Source: Chlorobium sp. N1
GTDB lineage: Bacteria; Bacteroidota; Chlorobiia; Chlorobiales; Chlorobiaceae
Length of the DNA: 48,547 nt
NCBI RefSeq assembly: GCF_004332115.1
Contig: NZ_SJPA01000010.1
Span: 1 to 48,547 of the forward strand
Direction of reading: 5' to 3'
A program made the translations under genes and the position numbers. Below, one piece after another: positions 32,982 through 40,699 of this stretch (positions are counted from its first letter, which is position 1; each line of letters opens with the position of its first letter). The notes under the pieces were generated by a model, which did not search any database, was not told the DNA's origin, and saw nothing but the letters and a program-made list of their open reading frames with translations.

Positions 32982-33437
32982 CTAGAACGTCCCGCCGTCG
33001 ATCGTACCGATCGACAGCACGGCCTGGGTGCCCTCGGCGTTCAGCGCCCAGCTGAGCCCCTCGCCCATCGCCACCACGCCGTTTGTGCCGTCGCTGCCGA
33101 AGAGGTAGCCCGACGTACCGCCCGGAGCGAGGGCAACCATCTCGTCGGTGGAGGCCTCCGGGATGTTCAGCGCGTTCTTGAAATCGGCGAAGGTGATCTT
33201 CTTCTCCTTCTGGCCCGCCTCCTCGCTGGCATCGTGCAGCATGATGAGATCGCTCTCCCCCTCGATCGAAGCCAGCGCCTGCAGGTCCTCGAGCGCCGGC
33301 ACCACCGGGAGTTTCTCGTCCGCCGCCGTCGCCACATGCAAGGTGCCGCGGTCGGTCGTCACCAACGGCTCGCCGGCCACCATGCCGCTCGAGGGAAGGC
33401 TGGCCTTCAGGCCCCGCTTGATTCTGATGGTTGCCAT
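32982..33437 (-). CDS. Tail-fibre protein
   Basis: 151 residues. It starts MATIRIKRGLKASLP and GEPLVTTDRGTLHVATAADEKLPV, the fibre/hyaluronidase-type attachment motif, then ITFADFKNALNIPEASTDEMV, a frequent phage fibre segment. It ends SIGTIDGGTF. The last codons and stop are nearly identical in DNA to the end of the gene at 33484-33693 (17 shared bases). Confidence 0.6.
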   Translation of the reverse strand: MATIRIKRGLKASLPSSGMVAGEPLVTTDRGTLHVATAADEKLPVVPALEDLQALASIEGESDLIMLHDASEEAGQKEKKITFADFKNALNIPEASTDEMVALAPGGTSGYLFGSDGTNGVVAMGEGLSWALNAEGTQAVLSIGTIDGGTF

Positions 33438-33483
33438 GCTTGATCACTCCTTTCAGGTTGCTTGTTAGAGACCCTGCACACGC

Positions 33484-33693
33484 CTAAAACGTCCCGCCGT
33501 CGATTTCGAGCGGCGGCGGCGGGTCCGCCCATACCGCCTCGCCATCACCCTCCCCGCTCTTCACGAGCACCTGGCCCTTTGCGCCGCCCGGCGGCACGCC
33601 CGCGCCATCCGCCCCCGGCGGACCCTGCGGGCCCACCGACGCCACCGTCACCTCGATGGCAGCCGAACCCGAAACACTGACCGGATCGCTCAT
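33484..33693 (-). CDS. Small collagen-like phage fibre protein
   Basis: 69 residues. The N-terminal strand SVSGSAAIEVTVASVGPQG leads into a short Gly-Pro-Pro collagen-like run, then KGQVLVKSGEGDGEAVWADPPPP and the ending EIDGGTF. 'KGQVL.K.sg.d..v.W' is a common fibre connector. It overlaps the next gene upstream by 4 bases. Confidence 0.6.
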   Translation of the reverse strand: MSDPVSVSGSAAIEVTVASVGPQGPPGADGAGVPPGGAKGQVLVKSGEGDGEAVWADPPPPLEIDGGTF

Positions 33694-34040
33694 GCCGTGA
33701 CATCCTTCTCTACCGTGAAGGTCCCCGAGAGATAGGTCCTCACCGTCGTGCCGGTGGTGATTTCGATATCGTACTGGTACTCGCCCGGCAGATACCCCGC
33801 CGTCGCGCCGCTCTCGATCGTCCAGACGAGCGCCTCCCCCTCGATCTCGATGCCCGCCCCCACCTCGAAGCTCCCCACCAGCGTGCCGGCGCGCCGGCGC
33901 AGCTGGACCCGCACCCCTGCGCCCGCAAGAAGCAGCGGCTCCCCGCCCACCCTGAAACTGAACCGCTCCCGGAACGTATCGCCGCGCAGGATCCCGGTAT
34001 GGTAGACCGCCGGCAGGTATGCGGTGCTCTTGAGCGCCAC
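33690..34040 (-). CDS. Phage structural protein, beta-rich, probable baseplate/adaptor
   Basis: 116 residues with alternating strands (GILRGDTFRERFSFRVGGEPLLL ... PGEYQYDIEITTGTTVRTYLSG) and the ending TFTVEKDVTA. It resembles small beta-sandwich phage proteins (BppU N-terminal-like) found between connector and fibres. No catalytic residues are apparent. Confidence 0.55.
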   Translation of the reverse strand: MALKSTAYLPAVYHTGILRGDTFRERFSFRVGGEPLLLAGAGVRVQLRRRAGTLVGSFEVGAGIEIEGEALVWTIESGATAGYLPGEYQYDIEITTGTTVRTYLSGTFTVEKDVTA

Positions 34041-34044
34041 CCGG

Positions 34045-34461
34045 CTACCTCCAGATCCGGCTTGTCTCGGCCTTCTGCACCGACTCGATCCACTCCAGCC
34101 CGTCGCCGGTGTCGTACCACACCCCGTCGGCGATCACCGCCTCGAGCTCCGCCTGGTACTCCGCCCTGTAGGTCGCAATCATCGCAACGAACCCCTCCGT
34201 ATCGGTTTCGGTCGCAAGGCGCGCCAGCGCATGCCACCCCAGCACCCGGCAGCAGGCCGCCCGACTCCACTGCGCCGCCTCCAGCCGGAACCGGTCGAAC
34301 TCGCTGAACGACACCCGGTACTGTCGCGGGATCCAGAGCCGGCGGACGTCGCGCGCAACCTCCTTCTCCGCCGGCGCGTGGTACTCCTCGAAACTCGTGA
34401 CGCCGTAGTTGAAGATCGCCGGCAGCATCGAGCGCAGATCGTCGTCGGTCGAAAAAGCCAT
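34045..34461 (-). CDS. Probable head-tail connector protein
   Basis: 138 residues, starting MAFSTDDDLRSMLPAIFNYG. Small, helical and acidic, and immediately downstream of the coat protein, the usual position and size of gp6/gp36-like head-completion proteins. The region ATETDTEGFVAMIATYRAEYQAELEAVI is helical. Assignment is from position and style rather than a firm motif. Confidence 0.55.
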   Translation of the reverse strand: MAFSTDDDLRSMLPAIFNYGVTSFEEYHAPAEKEVARDVRRLWIPRQYRVSFSEFDRFRLEAAQWSRAACCRVLGWHALARLATETDTEGFVAMIATYRAEYQAELEAVIADGVWYDTGDGLEWIESVQKAETSRIWR

Positions 34462-34467
34462 GATCGT

Positions 34468-34536
34468 TCACAGTTGCCGCACGACAGGCGGGAAGCCGAA
34501 CCGGCCGCCCGCCCAGCGCACGAGTCCATTGGCCAC
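34468..34536 (-). CDS. Possible 22-residue peptide gene between coat and connector genes
   Basis: A GTG directly after the coat-protein stop (TAGGTG) opens a 22-codon frame, VANGLVRWAGGRFGFPPVV, ending at TGA 34468-34470. It exactly fills the gap between the two structural genes. No ribosome site is visible beyond read-through coupling. It could equally be plain spacer. Confidence 0.25.
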   Translation of the reverse strand: MANGLVRWAGGRFGFPPVVRQL

Positions 34537-35667
34537 CTACACCTTGCGCAGCTTGCAGGCAAGGTTCCCGTCCAGGCACTTCACCCCGTACAGCACATCG
34601 AGCGCCACCTTCACCCTCGAGTTGTCCCCGTCGTACCACATCCTGGAGCGCAGCGCAAGACCGCTCTTGGCGTCGAAGACGCTCTCCACCTTCGCCCCGA
34701 ACGCATTGCCCAGCTCAGAAAGCGGCGCCATGCCGAGTGCGAACGCATTGCGGTGGAAGGCGATGTTCTCCACATGGCTCGTCAAATCCACCCTCACCAC
34801 CGCATTATCGGCAGCCGCCTGTGCCAGCGGAGGGAAGATCATCACCCCCGAGAACGCATTGCCGGACGCCGTCACCGTATTGGCCACCACGTAGCGCTGC
34901 GCATCGCCCTCGATGCTGAAGCTGTCGCCCGGCACCAGCGTACCGGTCACGGCCGTCGCATCCATGCTCAGCAGCACGGCCCCCTTCGCCGCAGCGCCGT
35001 TCACCGCCATCGTCCCCGTGCTCGCCGTCCCCTTCAGGTGGGTGCCGACGTTCTGGTTGCCGAAGATCTCCATGCCGAACCGATCGCCGATATAGCCCGT
35101 CTTCTGCACCCCCTGGCTCGACGTCCCGGCGAAGTTCGCATTGGCGAACAGCTCCAGGAACCCCGCCTGCAGCTCCCCGCCCACCTCCAGATGGAGCAGC
35201 CCGTCGTTCATCGGCGCCCGGTTGTCGAACAGGATCTGGTGCACCCGCGTCAAATCCTTCACCTCGGTCGTCTCGGCCGCATTGTAGAACCACGGCACCG
35301 ACTTCGAAAGCCCGTTGAGGGCCACGTCGATATCGTTGGCCAGCGCATAGGCCGCCGGACGGATATGGTCCTGGATGATCTTCTCGCCCGTATAGTTCAG
35401 CTCCTTGTCCGAGATCGAGAACTTCACCTCCCGCCACCGGTCCAGCCGGATCTCGGTATCGCCCGGCAGCAGATCCTGATCCACCGACGGCGCATCCTGC
35501 GCCTGGAACGTACCCGGCTTGCTGATCTTGATGGTGCTGCCCTTCTGCTGCGGCTCCTTGTCGTACCCGCGATGCACGCGCGCGGCCATGCCGAGCGCGT
35601 TCTCCAGCTGGATCAGCCCCTCCTGGGCATAAAACAGCGGATCGTACAGATTGAGATTGTTGGCCAT
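34537..35667 (-). CDS. Major capsid protein (P22 coat-like)
   Basis: 376 residues; AAGGAG precedes the ATG. N-terminus MANNLNLYDPLFYAQEGLIQLENALGMAARVHRGYDKEP and the strand pair GSTIKISKPGTFQAQDAP followed by DRWREVKFSISDKELNYT are typical of P22 gp5-like coat proteins with the HK97 fold. The C-terminal half has an inserted beta domain region and FHRNAFALGMAPLSEL, another family hallmark. The scaffold gene is upstream and the connector downstream, as expected. P22-like coat plus DUF4055 portal suggest a short-tailed (podovirus) virion. Confidence 0.85.
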   Translation of the reverse strand: MANNLNLYDPLFYAQEGLIQLENALGMAARVHRGYDKEPQQKGSTIKISKPGTFQAQDAPSVDQDLLPGDTEIRLDRWREVKFSISDKELNYTGEKIIQDHIRPAAYALANDIDVALNGLSKSVPWFYNAAETTEVKDLTRVHQILFDNRAPMNDGLLHLEVGGELQAGFLELFANANFAGTSSQGVQKTGYIGDRFGMEIFGNQNVGTHLKGTASTGTMAVNGAAAKGAVLLSMDATAVTGTLVPGDSFSIEGDAQRYVVANTVTASGNAFSGVMIFPPLAQAAADNAVVRVDLTSHVENIAFHRNAFALGMAPLSELGNAFGAKVESVFDAKSGLALRSRMWYDGDNSRVKVALDVLYGVKCLDGNLACKLRKV

Positions 35668-35750
35668 GCGCTTCGTTGCTCCTTATGGTTTATGGTTGTT
35701 GTAGCTCCACACCGCACACCGCGCCCCCGCCCTGGAACGCCCACCCGGCC

Positions 35751-36581
35751 TCACCGATCGATCACGACCGTCTGGCCGGCCTTCTCGGCCTGCTCGCGCG
35801 CCGTGCGGTACTTGGCAGGATCCTTCGCATCCTGGGCGCTGAGCTTATAGACCGACCCCGGCGCAGCACCGCCGGCACCGCCCGAAGCTCCGCTCCCCGA
35901 CGGCCCGGCCGGCATGAAGTGCGCGTTGGCGGAGAGGAACTCCCCTACGTACTGCGCCACGGCGACCGGCTTGCCGCTCCGGTAGAGCGGAGCCCCGTTT
36001 TCGCGCACCTCCACCGTATCCGTCTTCCGGTCGTAGTGCACGTTGCCCTTGAGAAGCTGGACGATCTGGCGGGGATTGATCGCGTTCTGTGCCGATGCGG
36101 CCTCGAGCAGCGTATTGTCCACCCGGATACGGGTGAGCTGCCTGCCGAGATCCTCGATCTCCTGATCCTTCTGTTCGATCACCTCGTCCTTCTCCTTCAT
36201 CGTCTGCGCCAGGATCTTGTCGAAATCCCCCCTCTTCTCCAGCGCCTCGCGCTCCTGCTTCGCCCGAGCCTCCTTCAGCGCCCGGTACTCCTGCACGTCG
36301 ATGCCGGCGTAGGGCGCCAGCTTGCGCGCGACGATCACGTCCAGATCCTCCTGCGTATAGCTCTTTCCGCCGCTTTCGCCCGCCGGTGCCTCCTGGCCGC
36401 CCGCCCCTTCCGGGGCGCCCTCATGACGCGGCCCGGCCTCGCCGCCGGCCGCCTCACCGGCGGAGCCGGGTGCGTCGGCGCCCTCCCGCTCCTCTCCCTC
36501 TGCGCCGCCGCCTCCCTGGCCATCGAGCATCAGCTGCAGCGGCATGAGAGCCCTCGATAACGGATTCGTCCATACTCGCAT
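35751..36581 (-). CDS. Phage scaffolding protein
   Basis: 276 residues from the ATG at 36581, with GGGAGGGAG three bases upstream. An acidic Gly/Ala/Glu-rich N-terminal third, then SYTQEDLDVIVARKLAPY, a long charged coiled coil (ALKEARAKQEREALEKR, DEVIEQKDQEIEDLGRQL) and a compact C-terminal region (INPRQIVQLLKGNVHYD). This composition and the position directly before the coat gene are typical of scaffold proteins that template the prohead and are then expelled. No protease domain is fused. Confidence 0.75.
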   Translation of the reverse strand: MRVWTNPLSRALMPLQLMLDGQGGGGAEGEEREGADAPGSAGEAAGGEAGPRHEGAPEGAGGQEAPAGESGGKSYTQEDLDVIVARKLAPYAGIDVQEYRALKEARAKQEREALEKRGDFDKILAQTMKEKDEVIEQKDQEIEDLGRQLTRIRVDNTLLEAASAQNAINPRQIVQLLKGNVHYDRKTDTVEVRENGAPLYRSGKPVAVAQYVGEFLSANAHFMPAGPSGSGASGGAGGAAPGSVYKLSAQDAKDPAKYRTAREQAEKAGQTVVIDR

Positions 36582-36627
36582 ATTCTCCCTCCCTGTTTAG
36601 TGGTTGCTTACGTTCCGCCGACGGAAC

Positions 36628-36987
36628 TCATCCGATGACGGTCAATTCGTCGCCCTCTTCATCCATTTCCGGCGGCAGGCTGCGGCGCGCGTACCGTTCG
36701 CGGCGCGTCCGCTCCAGAAACCAGGCGCTCGCCTTCCAGTCCCGGTCGGCGGCGCTGCTGATATTGCGCAGGTGCCACGCCTCGCATTCGACCTCGGCCT
36801 CGGCGATCCGCTCGAACAGCTCCCGGTTCAGCGAACGACGCCCGCTCCCTGCATCCTCCGCACCGCAGCGAAGCCACTCGGAGAGGCTCGCCCTGTCGAT
36901 GCCGGCCTTGCGGCAGGCATCCTCCCTGTCCAGCCCTCCGGCGATGCCCTTGAGGATCACATCGATCTGCATCCGGTTCAGCTTCAT
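36628..36987 (-). CDS. Terminase small subunit-like DNA-binding protein
   Basis: 119 residues from ATG 36987 (MKLNRMQIDVILKGIAGG); the frame opens at 37014 and neither start has a clear ribosome site. LDREDACRKAGIDRASLSEWL is a helix-turn-helix as in phage small terminases, followed by a helical oligomerisation region with WHLRNISSAADRDWKASAWFLER, a segment frequent in these proteins. It would recognise the packaging site and recruit the large subunit. It is the first gene of the late operon, while terL lies 7 kb away at the other end. Confidence 0.75.
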   Translation of the reverse strand: MKLNRMQIDVILKGIAGGLDREDACRKAGIDRASLSEWLRCGAEDAGSGRRSLNRELFERIAEAEVECEAWHLRNISSAADRDWKASAWFLERTRRERYARRSLPPEMDEEGDELTVIG

Positions 36988-37014
36988 AGGCGGCATTCTT
37001 GTTGCGACCAACAT

Positions 37015-37344
37015 AGGGGGGGACCGGGCGATCTAAATTCCGCATTCCGGACAGCGCCCGCCAAGAGAACCAATAACCCCTTACAGAACAACGGGTTGCA
37101 TGTTTTTATTTTTTTTTATTTTTTTTCGCCGCCATGCAGGACGGGACGCCAGAACACGTCGCCACCAACCCTCCGACACGGCCTTCAGGCAGCGGCGCAA
37201 GGCCATCGGCTCCTCTGTGAAACGCCCCGAAACTTGTTCGTTTTGGGACATTGCGCTATTTTACACGAACCCTGTAGTTGCCCCAAAAACCATGAGTCGT
37301 CCCCCAGCCCCGACATGGCGCGTACTCCCGGCATCGGACACACC
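37015..37344. promoter_or_regulatory. Divergent intergenic region: late phage operon / PEP-CTERM gene
   Basis: 330 bases between the leftward late operon and the rightward PEP-CTERM gene. It contains a run of mostly T (37099-37129) preceded by a weak AACCC/GGGTT stem, and an AT-rich segment near 37225-37270 that could hold the PEP-CTERM promoter. No gene is recognised. The right border of the prophage probably falls here. Confidence 0.35.
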
Positions 37345-38001
37345 ATGAGCCCCTCTCTTTTGACACGGGCCCTCAGGCGCATCGCCCTTGCCCTCCTGAG
37401 TCTCCCCTGCGCGACGGATGCTCGTGCCGAGGTGACGAACCTCGTCGTGAACGGCAGTTTCAGCCTCCATCCCTATGACTACTCTGCGAATTACTACGCG
37501 GGCTCGACCCAACTTACCGGCTGGACGATCACAACGGGATCGGTGGATATCATCGAATACGGATACAACGGGACGGACGCCCTCGACATCGACGGCGCCT
37601 CACCCGGCGCCATCAGCCAGGAGATCGCGACCGTCATCGGAGAGGAGTACACCTTCAGCTTCGCCTATTCCGACAACCCATGGGCCGGCAATATCCCTAG
37701 CATGAGTGCCACCGCCACAGGCGACAGCGAGCTGAGCACGGTCACCGTAACCGGACCCGGCGCAGCAAACGCAACGGACGACATGCGCTTCAGCGTCTAC
37801 ACCACGACCTTCGTTGCGGATTCCGAGCTGACGACGCTGACGTTCACAAGCCTCAGCACATCAGGCTCCGCCGGCGTCGTCCTCGACGACATACAGCTCT
37901 ACGCCTCCCCTGTCCCCGAACCCGCCTCCCTCGTCCTCATCGGCCTCGGCGGCGCCGCACTTGTTGCGACAAGAAAACGCCGGCTGAGAGAAGCCGCATG
38001 A
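37345..38001 (+). CDS. PEP-CTERM sorting domain protein with DUF642/choice-of-anchor-like domain
   Basis: 218 residues from the ATG at 37345, giving the signal peptide MSPSLLTRALRRIALALLS ending at ATDARAE. The body resembles DUF642-type carbohydrate-binding jelly-roll domains: LVVNGSFSLHPYD, GWTITTGSVDIIEYG, and GYNGTDALDIDGASPGAISQ followed by YTFSFAYSDNP. The C-terminus has VPEPASLVLIGLGGAALVA and the basic KRRLREAA tail. Probably an exosortase-processed surface or EPS-associated protein. It immediately follows the right edge of the prophage. Confidence 0.88.
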   Translation: MSPSLLTRALRRIALALLSLPCATDARAEVTNLVVNGSFSLHPYDYSANYYAGSTQLTGWTITTGSVDIIEYGYNGTDALDIDGASPGAISQEIATVIGEEYTFSFAYSDNPWAGNIPSMSATATGDSELSTVTVTGPGAANATDDMRFSVYTTTFVADSELTTLTFTSLSTSGSAGVVLDDIQLYASPVPEPASLVLIGLGGAALVATRKRRLREAA

Positions 38002-38258
38002 CCCCACCGGCGCACGAACCGGACGGCACAAACCGCCTACGACGTCGCAGCGCCTTTCGCCCCGCCCCCTGCCGGCCGATGCTCATCGACACGCCCGAAA
38101 AAGGCCCCCATCCCACCGCGCCCCATGGCAAGCGGAGCGTCGTGTTGCGCCGACCCGACAGGCCCGGCCCGCGATAAAAAACAGGGGGCCGTTGCCCCGG
38201 TTGCGCCCCGTTTGCCTATATTTCCCCAAGCCTCCATAACACGAAACCCGTTCCCGCC

Positions 38259-39965
38259 ATGCAGGTACGCCTCATTTCGGTCACCACCCCCCTGATCGCC
38301 CTCGAAGGACAGAACACCACCCCGGAAGGACTCATCGCCTACTGCGCGAGGGTATCGAGCCCGCACCAGGAGAGCGCCGACTACGAGAAGCTGCTCGCCT
38401 ACTGCATCCGCAACCGCCACTGGAGCATCTTCGAGATGGCCGACATGACGGTCGAGATCGTCACCTCGCGGGCCATTTCACCACAGATCCTCCGGCATAA
38501 ATCGTTCTGCTTCCAGGAATTCTGCATCACGGGCGACACCGAAATCACTCTTGAACTTCCCAGCGGAAGAAGAACAGGCAAAAGGGCCGCATACCGGCGT
38601 ACGATTGAACACCTGTATACGCTGCAGGAAAAAGGCTTGAACATGCCGGGATGCGTACGAGTGTTCGACGAACCAACCCGGACGTTCGTCACAGCACCGA
38701 TCAAAGAGGTAGTCAAAACCGGCACGAAACCTGTATTCCGCCTCACCCTTGAAAACGGAAAAACCATTACGGCAACCAAGGAGCACAGGTTCCTTACAGC
38801 AAAAGGGTTTGAGTCCATGGAGGACGCACTGGGACTCTGCCTGATCGGCAACTCCGCCACATGGACGAACACCGAAGCTGCGTTTGCCTGCAACGGCGTC
38901 CCCGCCCATCAGGACCCGGACTGGCTGCGCGAAGAGAAAAAAACGGCCATACATGAAGGAACCGGACTGCAGGGCATTGCCGATGCCGCCGGCGTGACGA
39001 CACACACCGTCCGGAAGTGGCTCAAGATCAACAAGCTCCAGTTCACAAAAAAAGAGGTTGCCTCTTACACCCCGATCTGGAACAAAGGAATACGCTGGAC
39101 CAGGGGGCGCCATAGCATGGAAACCATCGAAAAAATGCGGCGTTCTGCCCGACGCGGACCGGCCTCCAACCTATGGAGAGGCGGCGTGGATCGAACGGAA
39201 CGACTGGCCATCGCGGACTGGTGCTGCGCCAACCGTTCGGAATTCCTCAAAGCGGCAGCCTATGCCTGTGCAAGATGCGGAAGCCATGAGCGCCTCGAAC
39301 TCCATCACGTCAAAACGGTAGCCGAAAGGCCCGATCTGGCCAGGGAGAAAAGCAACATCGAAGTGCTTTGCGCCAAATGCCATGACGAAGTCCACCGCAT
39401 TGCCGGCCATGCGAAGCAGTGGCGGGAGAAAGGAAGGGGCAACACGCTGACCATCCGCTGGAGCAACGTCAGGTCAGTGGAATATGTCGGAGAAATGATG
39501 ACCTTCGATATGGAAGTCGACCACCCGTCCCACAACTATGTAGCCAACGGCATCGTAACCCACAACAGCCAAAGATATGCGCAGGCGCAGGCAATCGAGC
39601 GCTACGAACCGCGCCGCCAGGACGTGAAGAACCGCCAGAACTCCCTCGACGACCTTCCCCCTGAAACGGTGGCGTGGTTCGACCGGGCGCAGGAGAAGAT
39701 GGCTGCGGACAGCATGGCGCTCTACGAGGAGGCGCTCGAGAAGGGAATCGCCAAGGAGTGCGCACGGGCGCTCCTGCCGCTCGCCACCCGAACGAAACTC
39801 TACATGAAGGGGTCGGTGCGGAGCTGGATCCACTACCTCGAGGTGCGCACCGACCCTTCGACCCAGAAGGAGCACCGCGACATCGCAGATGCGGTGCGCA
39901 AGATCTTCATGGAGCAGTTCCCGGTGACGGCGGCGGCAATGGGGTGGAGGCAACCCGCCGGCTAA
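38259..39965 (+). CDS. thyX: FAD-dependent thymidylate synthase ThyX, interrupted by an intein
   Basis: 568 codons, of which 88 + 132 = 220 make the mature enzyme, the normal ThyX length. The N-extein reads up to LRHKSFCFQEF and the C-extein resumes SQRYAQAQAIERYEPRR. Joined, they give the RHx(n)S-E-SQRY FAD/dUMP-binding signature. ThyX makes dTMP from dUMP with methylenetetrahydrofolate and FADH2, so the intein must splice for thymidylate synthesis unless another synthase exists. A decayed copy of the gene's 5' end lies at 15732-15862. The 3' end overlaps by 4 bases the convergent DUF4143 fragment. Confidence 0.95.
   Translation: MQVRLISVTTPLIALEGQNTTPEGLIAYCARVSSPHQESADYEKLLAYCIRNRHWSIFEMADMTVEIVTSRAISPQILRHKSFCFQEFCITGDTEITLELPSGRRTGKRAAYRRTIEHLYTLQEKGLNMPGCVRVFDEPTRTFVTAPIKEVVKTGTKPVFRLTLENGKTITATKEHRFLTAKGFESMEDALGLCLIGNSATWTNTEAAFACNGVPAHQDPDWLREEKKTAIHEGTGLQGIADAAGVTTHTVRKWLKINKLQFTKKEVASYTPIWNKGIRWTRGRHSMETIEKMRRSARRGPASNLWRGGVDRTERLAIADWCCANRSEFLKAAAYACARCGSHERLELHHVKTVAERPDLAREKSNIEVLCAKCHDEVHRIAGHAKQWREKGRGNTLTIRWSNVRSVEYVGEMMTFDMEVDHPSHNYVANGIVTHNSQRYAQAQAIERYEPRRQDVKNRQNSLDDLPPETVAWFDRAQEKMAADSMALYEEALEKGIAKECARALLPLATRTKLYMKGSVRSWIHYLEVRTDPSTQKEHRDIADAVRKIFMEQFPVTAAAMGWRQPAG
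38523..39566 (+). other. ThyX intein with HNH homing endonuclease
   Basis: 348 residues (ThyX residues 89-436). It starts with Cys (CITGDTEITLE) and ends VTHN before Ser of the C-extein, so splicing would use Cys1, terminal Asn and Ser+1. Block B is TATKEHRFLT; block F is near VDHPSHNYVANGIV. Between the splicing halves is an endonuclease: an HTH-like GIADAAGVTTHTVRKWLK, a NUMOD3-like PIWNKGIRWTRGRHSMETI, and an HNH domain with CARCGSHERLELHH and CAKCHDEVH (two CxxC zinc pairs). It sits in the conserved active-site loop, a typical intein insertion point. Confidence 0.93.
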
Positions 39966-40390
39966 GGCTCCAGCGGCTGCCATTCCGGCGAGGCAAGCAG
40001 CGTTGCGGGCACGGCCTCTATCCCCTCGGCCATAGCCCACGGCAGGCCTTCGGCATGGCAGATGACGAAGAGGCGGTCGAGCTCGAGCGTCCTCTGGGCC
40101 GAGCGCATCGAAGCAGTAACCTTCGGTGAGCGGGTAAGCTTGATCTCGAAACCAATCCGCCGGCCGTTTTTTACGATCAAGAGGTCCAGTTCCGCCCCTG
40201 CATGCAGGCCCCAGAAAAAAGCCTCGCCCCGCCCGGCTCCGGTCCTCCGGAGAAGCTCCTGCACCATGAACCCCTCCCACGAGGCGCCGCATTTCGGGTG
40301 GGCGAGAAGATCGTCCCGATTGCCGATCTTCAGGAGACTGTGAAGAATACCGCTGTCTGCGACATACACCTTCGGCGATTTATAGTACAA
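39962..40390 (-). pseudogene. C-terminal DUF4143 fragment of an AAA-type ATPase
   Basis: 142 residues of a protein family normally about 380-420 long. KSPKVYVADSGILHSLL, WEGFMVQELLRR and AELDLLIVKNGRRIGFEIKL are classic DUF4143 (PD-(D/E)XK-like) landmarks. The N-terminal Walker ATPase half is missing; upstream lies prophage-derived sequence. The frame is intact to its stop, which overlaps the thyX 3' end by 4 bases. The remnant probably has no function. Confidence 0.8.
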
Positions 40391-40411
40391 CTATTTCATC
40401 GCAATCACACG

Positions 40412-40690
40412 TCACCGCCCGAACTTCCGCCGGGCCTTCTCCATGAGCGCATTCCAGAGTTCATCTTCCGACATGCCCGCGTATTCGCTCATGTCGATGG
40501 GTTCCGGCTCGAACCCCCGGCGCGGTTCGTTTGCGCGCTCGATGACCTTCTCGCCCTGCACCTCGCCAATGATGCGGACGATGGCGGCCTCGTCGGGCAG
40601 CGGCATGGAGGTGGTCCCCTGAAACTCCGTCTGCCGGATCCTCCGGGTGACGCTCCCCAGGTCGGCCGCGTTCACGGTAATTCGAGTCAT
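40412..40690 (-). pseudogene. Second copy of a prophage early gene (C-terminal part)
   Basis: 92 residues from ATG 40690. From RIRQTEFQGTTSMPLPDEAAI to the end (MSEYAGMSEDELWNAL...) it matches the C-terminal half of the protein at 20909-21421. The N-terminal half of the longer version (KWYSEVMARFYASAV region) is absent. It may be a remnant of a second related prophage or the distal part of a rearranged one. The frame is open, so a short functional protein is possible. Confidence 0.65.
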
Positions 40691-40699
40691 GGACGCCAT

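Noticed and set aside
31225-33447. A single 740-codon fibre gene
   Set aside because: Upstream of 32718 the frame crosses two better-supported fibre genes in other frames, and 32718 has an ATGA overlap typical of this operon.
15821-38353. attL/attR core of the prophage
   Set aside because: The 23 identical bases lie inside a longer, degenerate thyX duplication, there is no integrase, and the interval also contains the non-phage sensor operon. It is kept only as one hypothesis.
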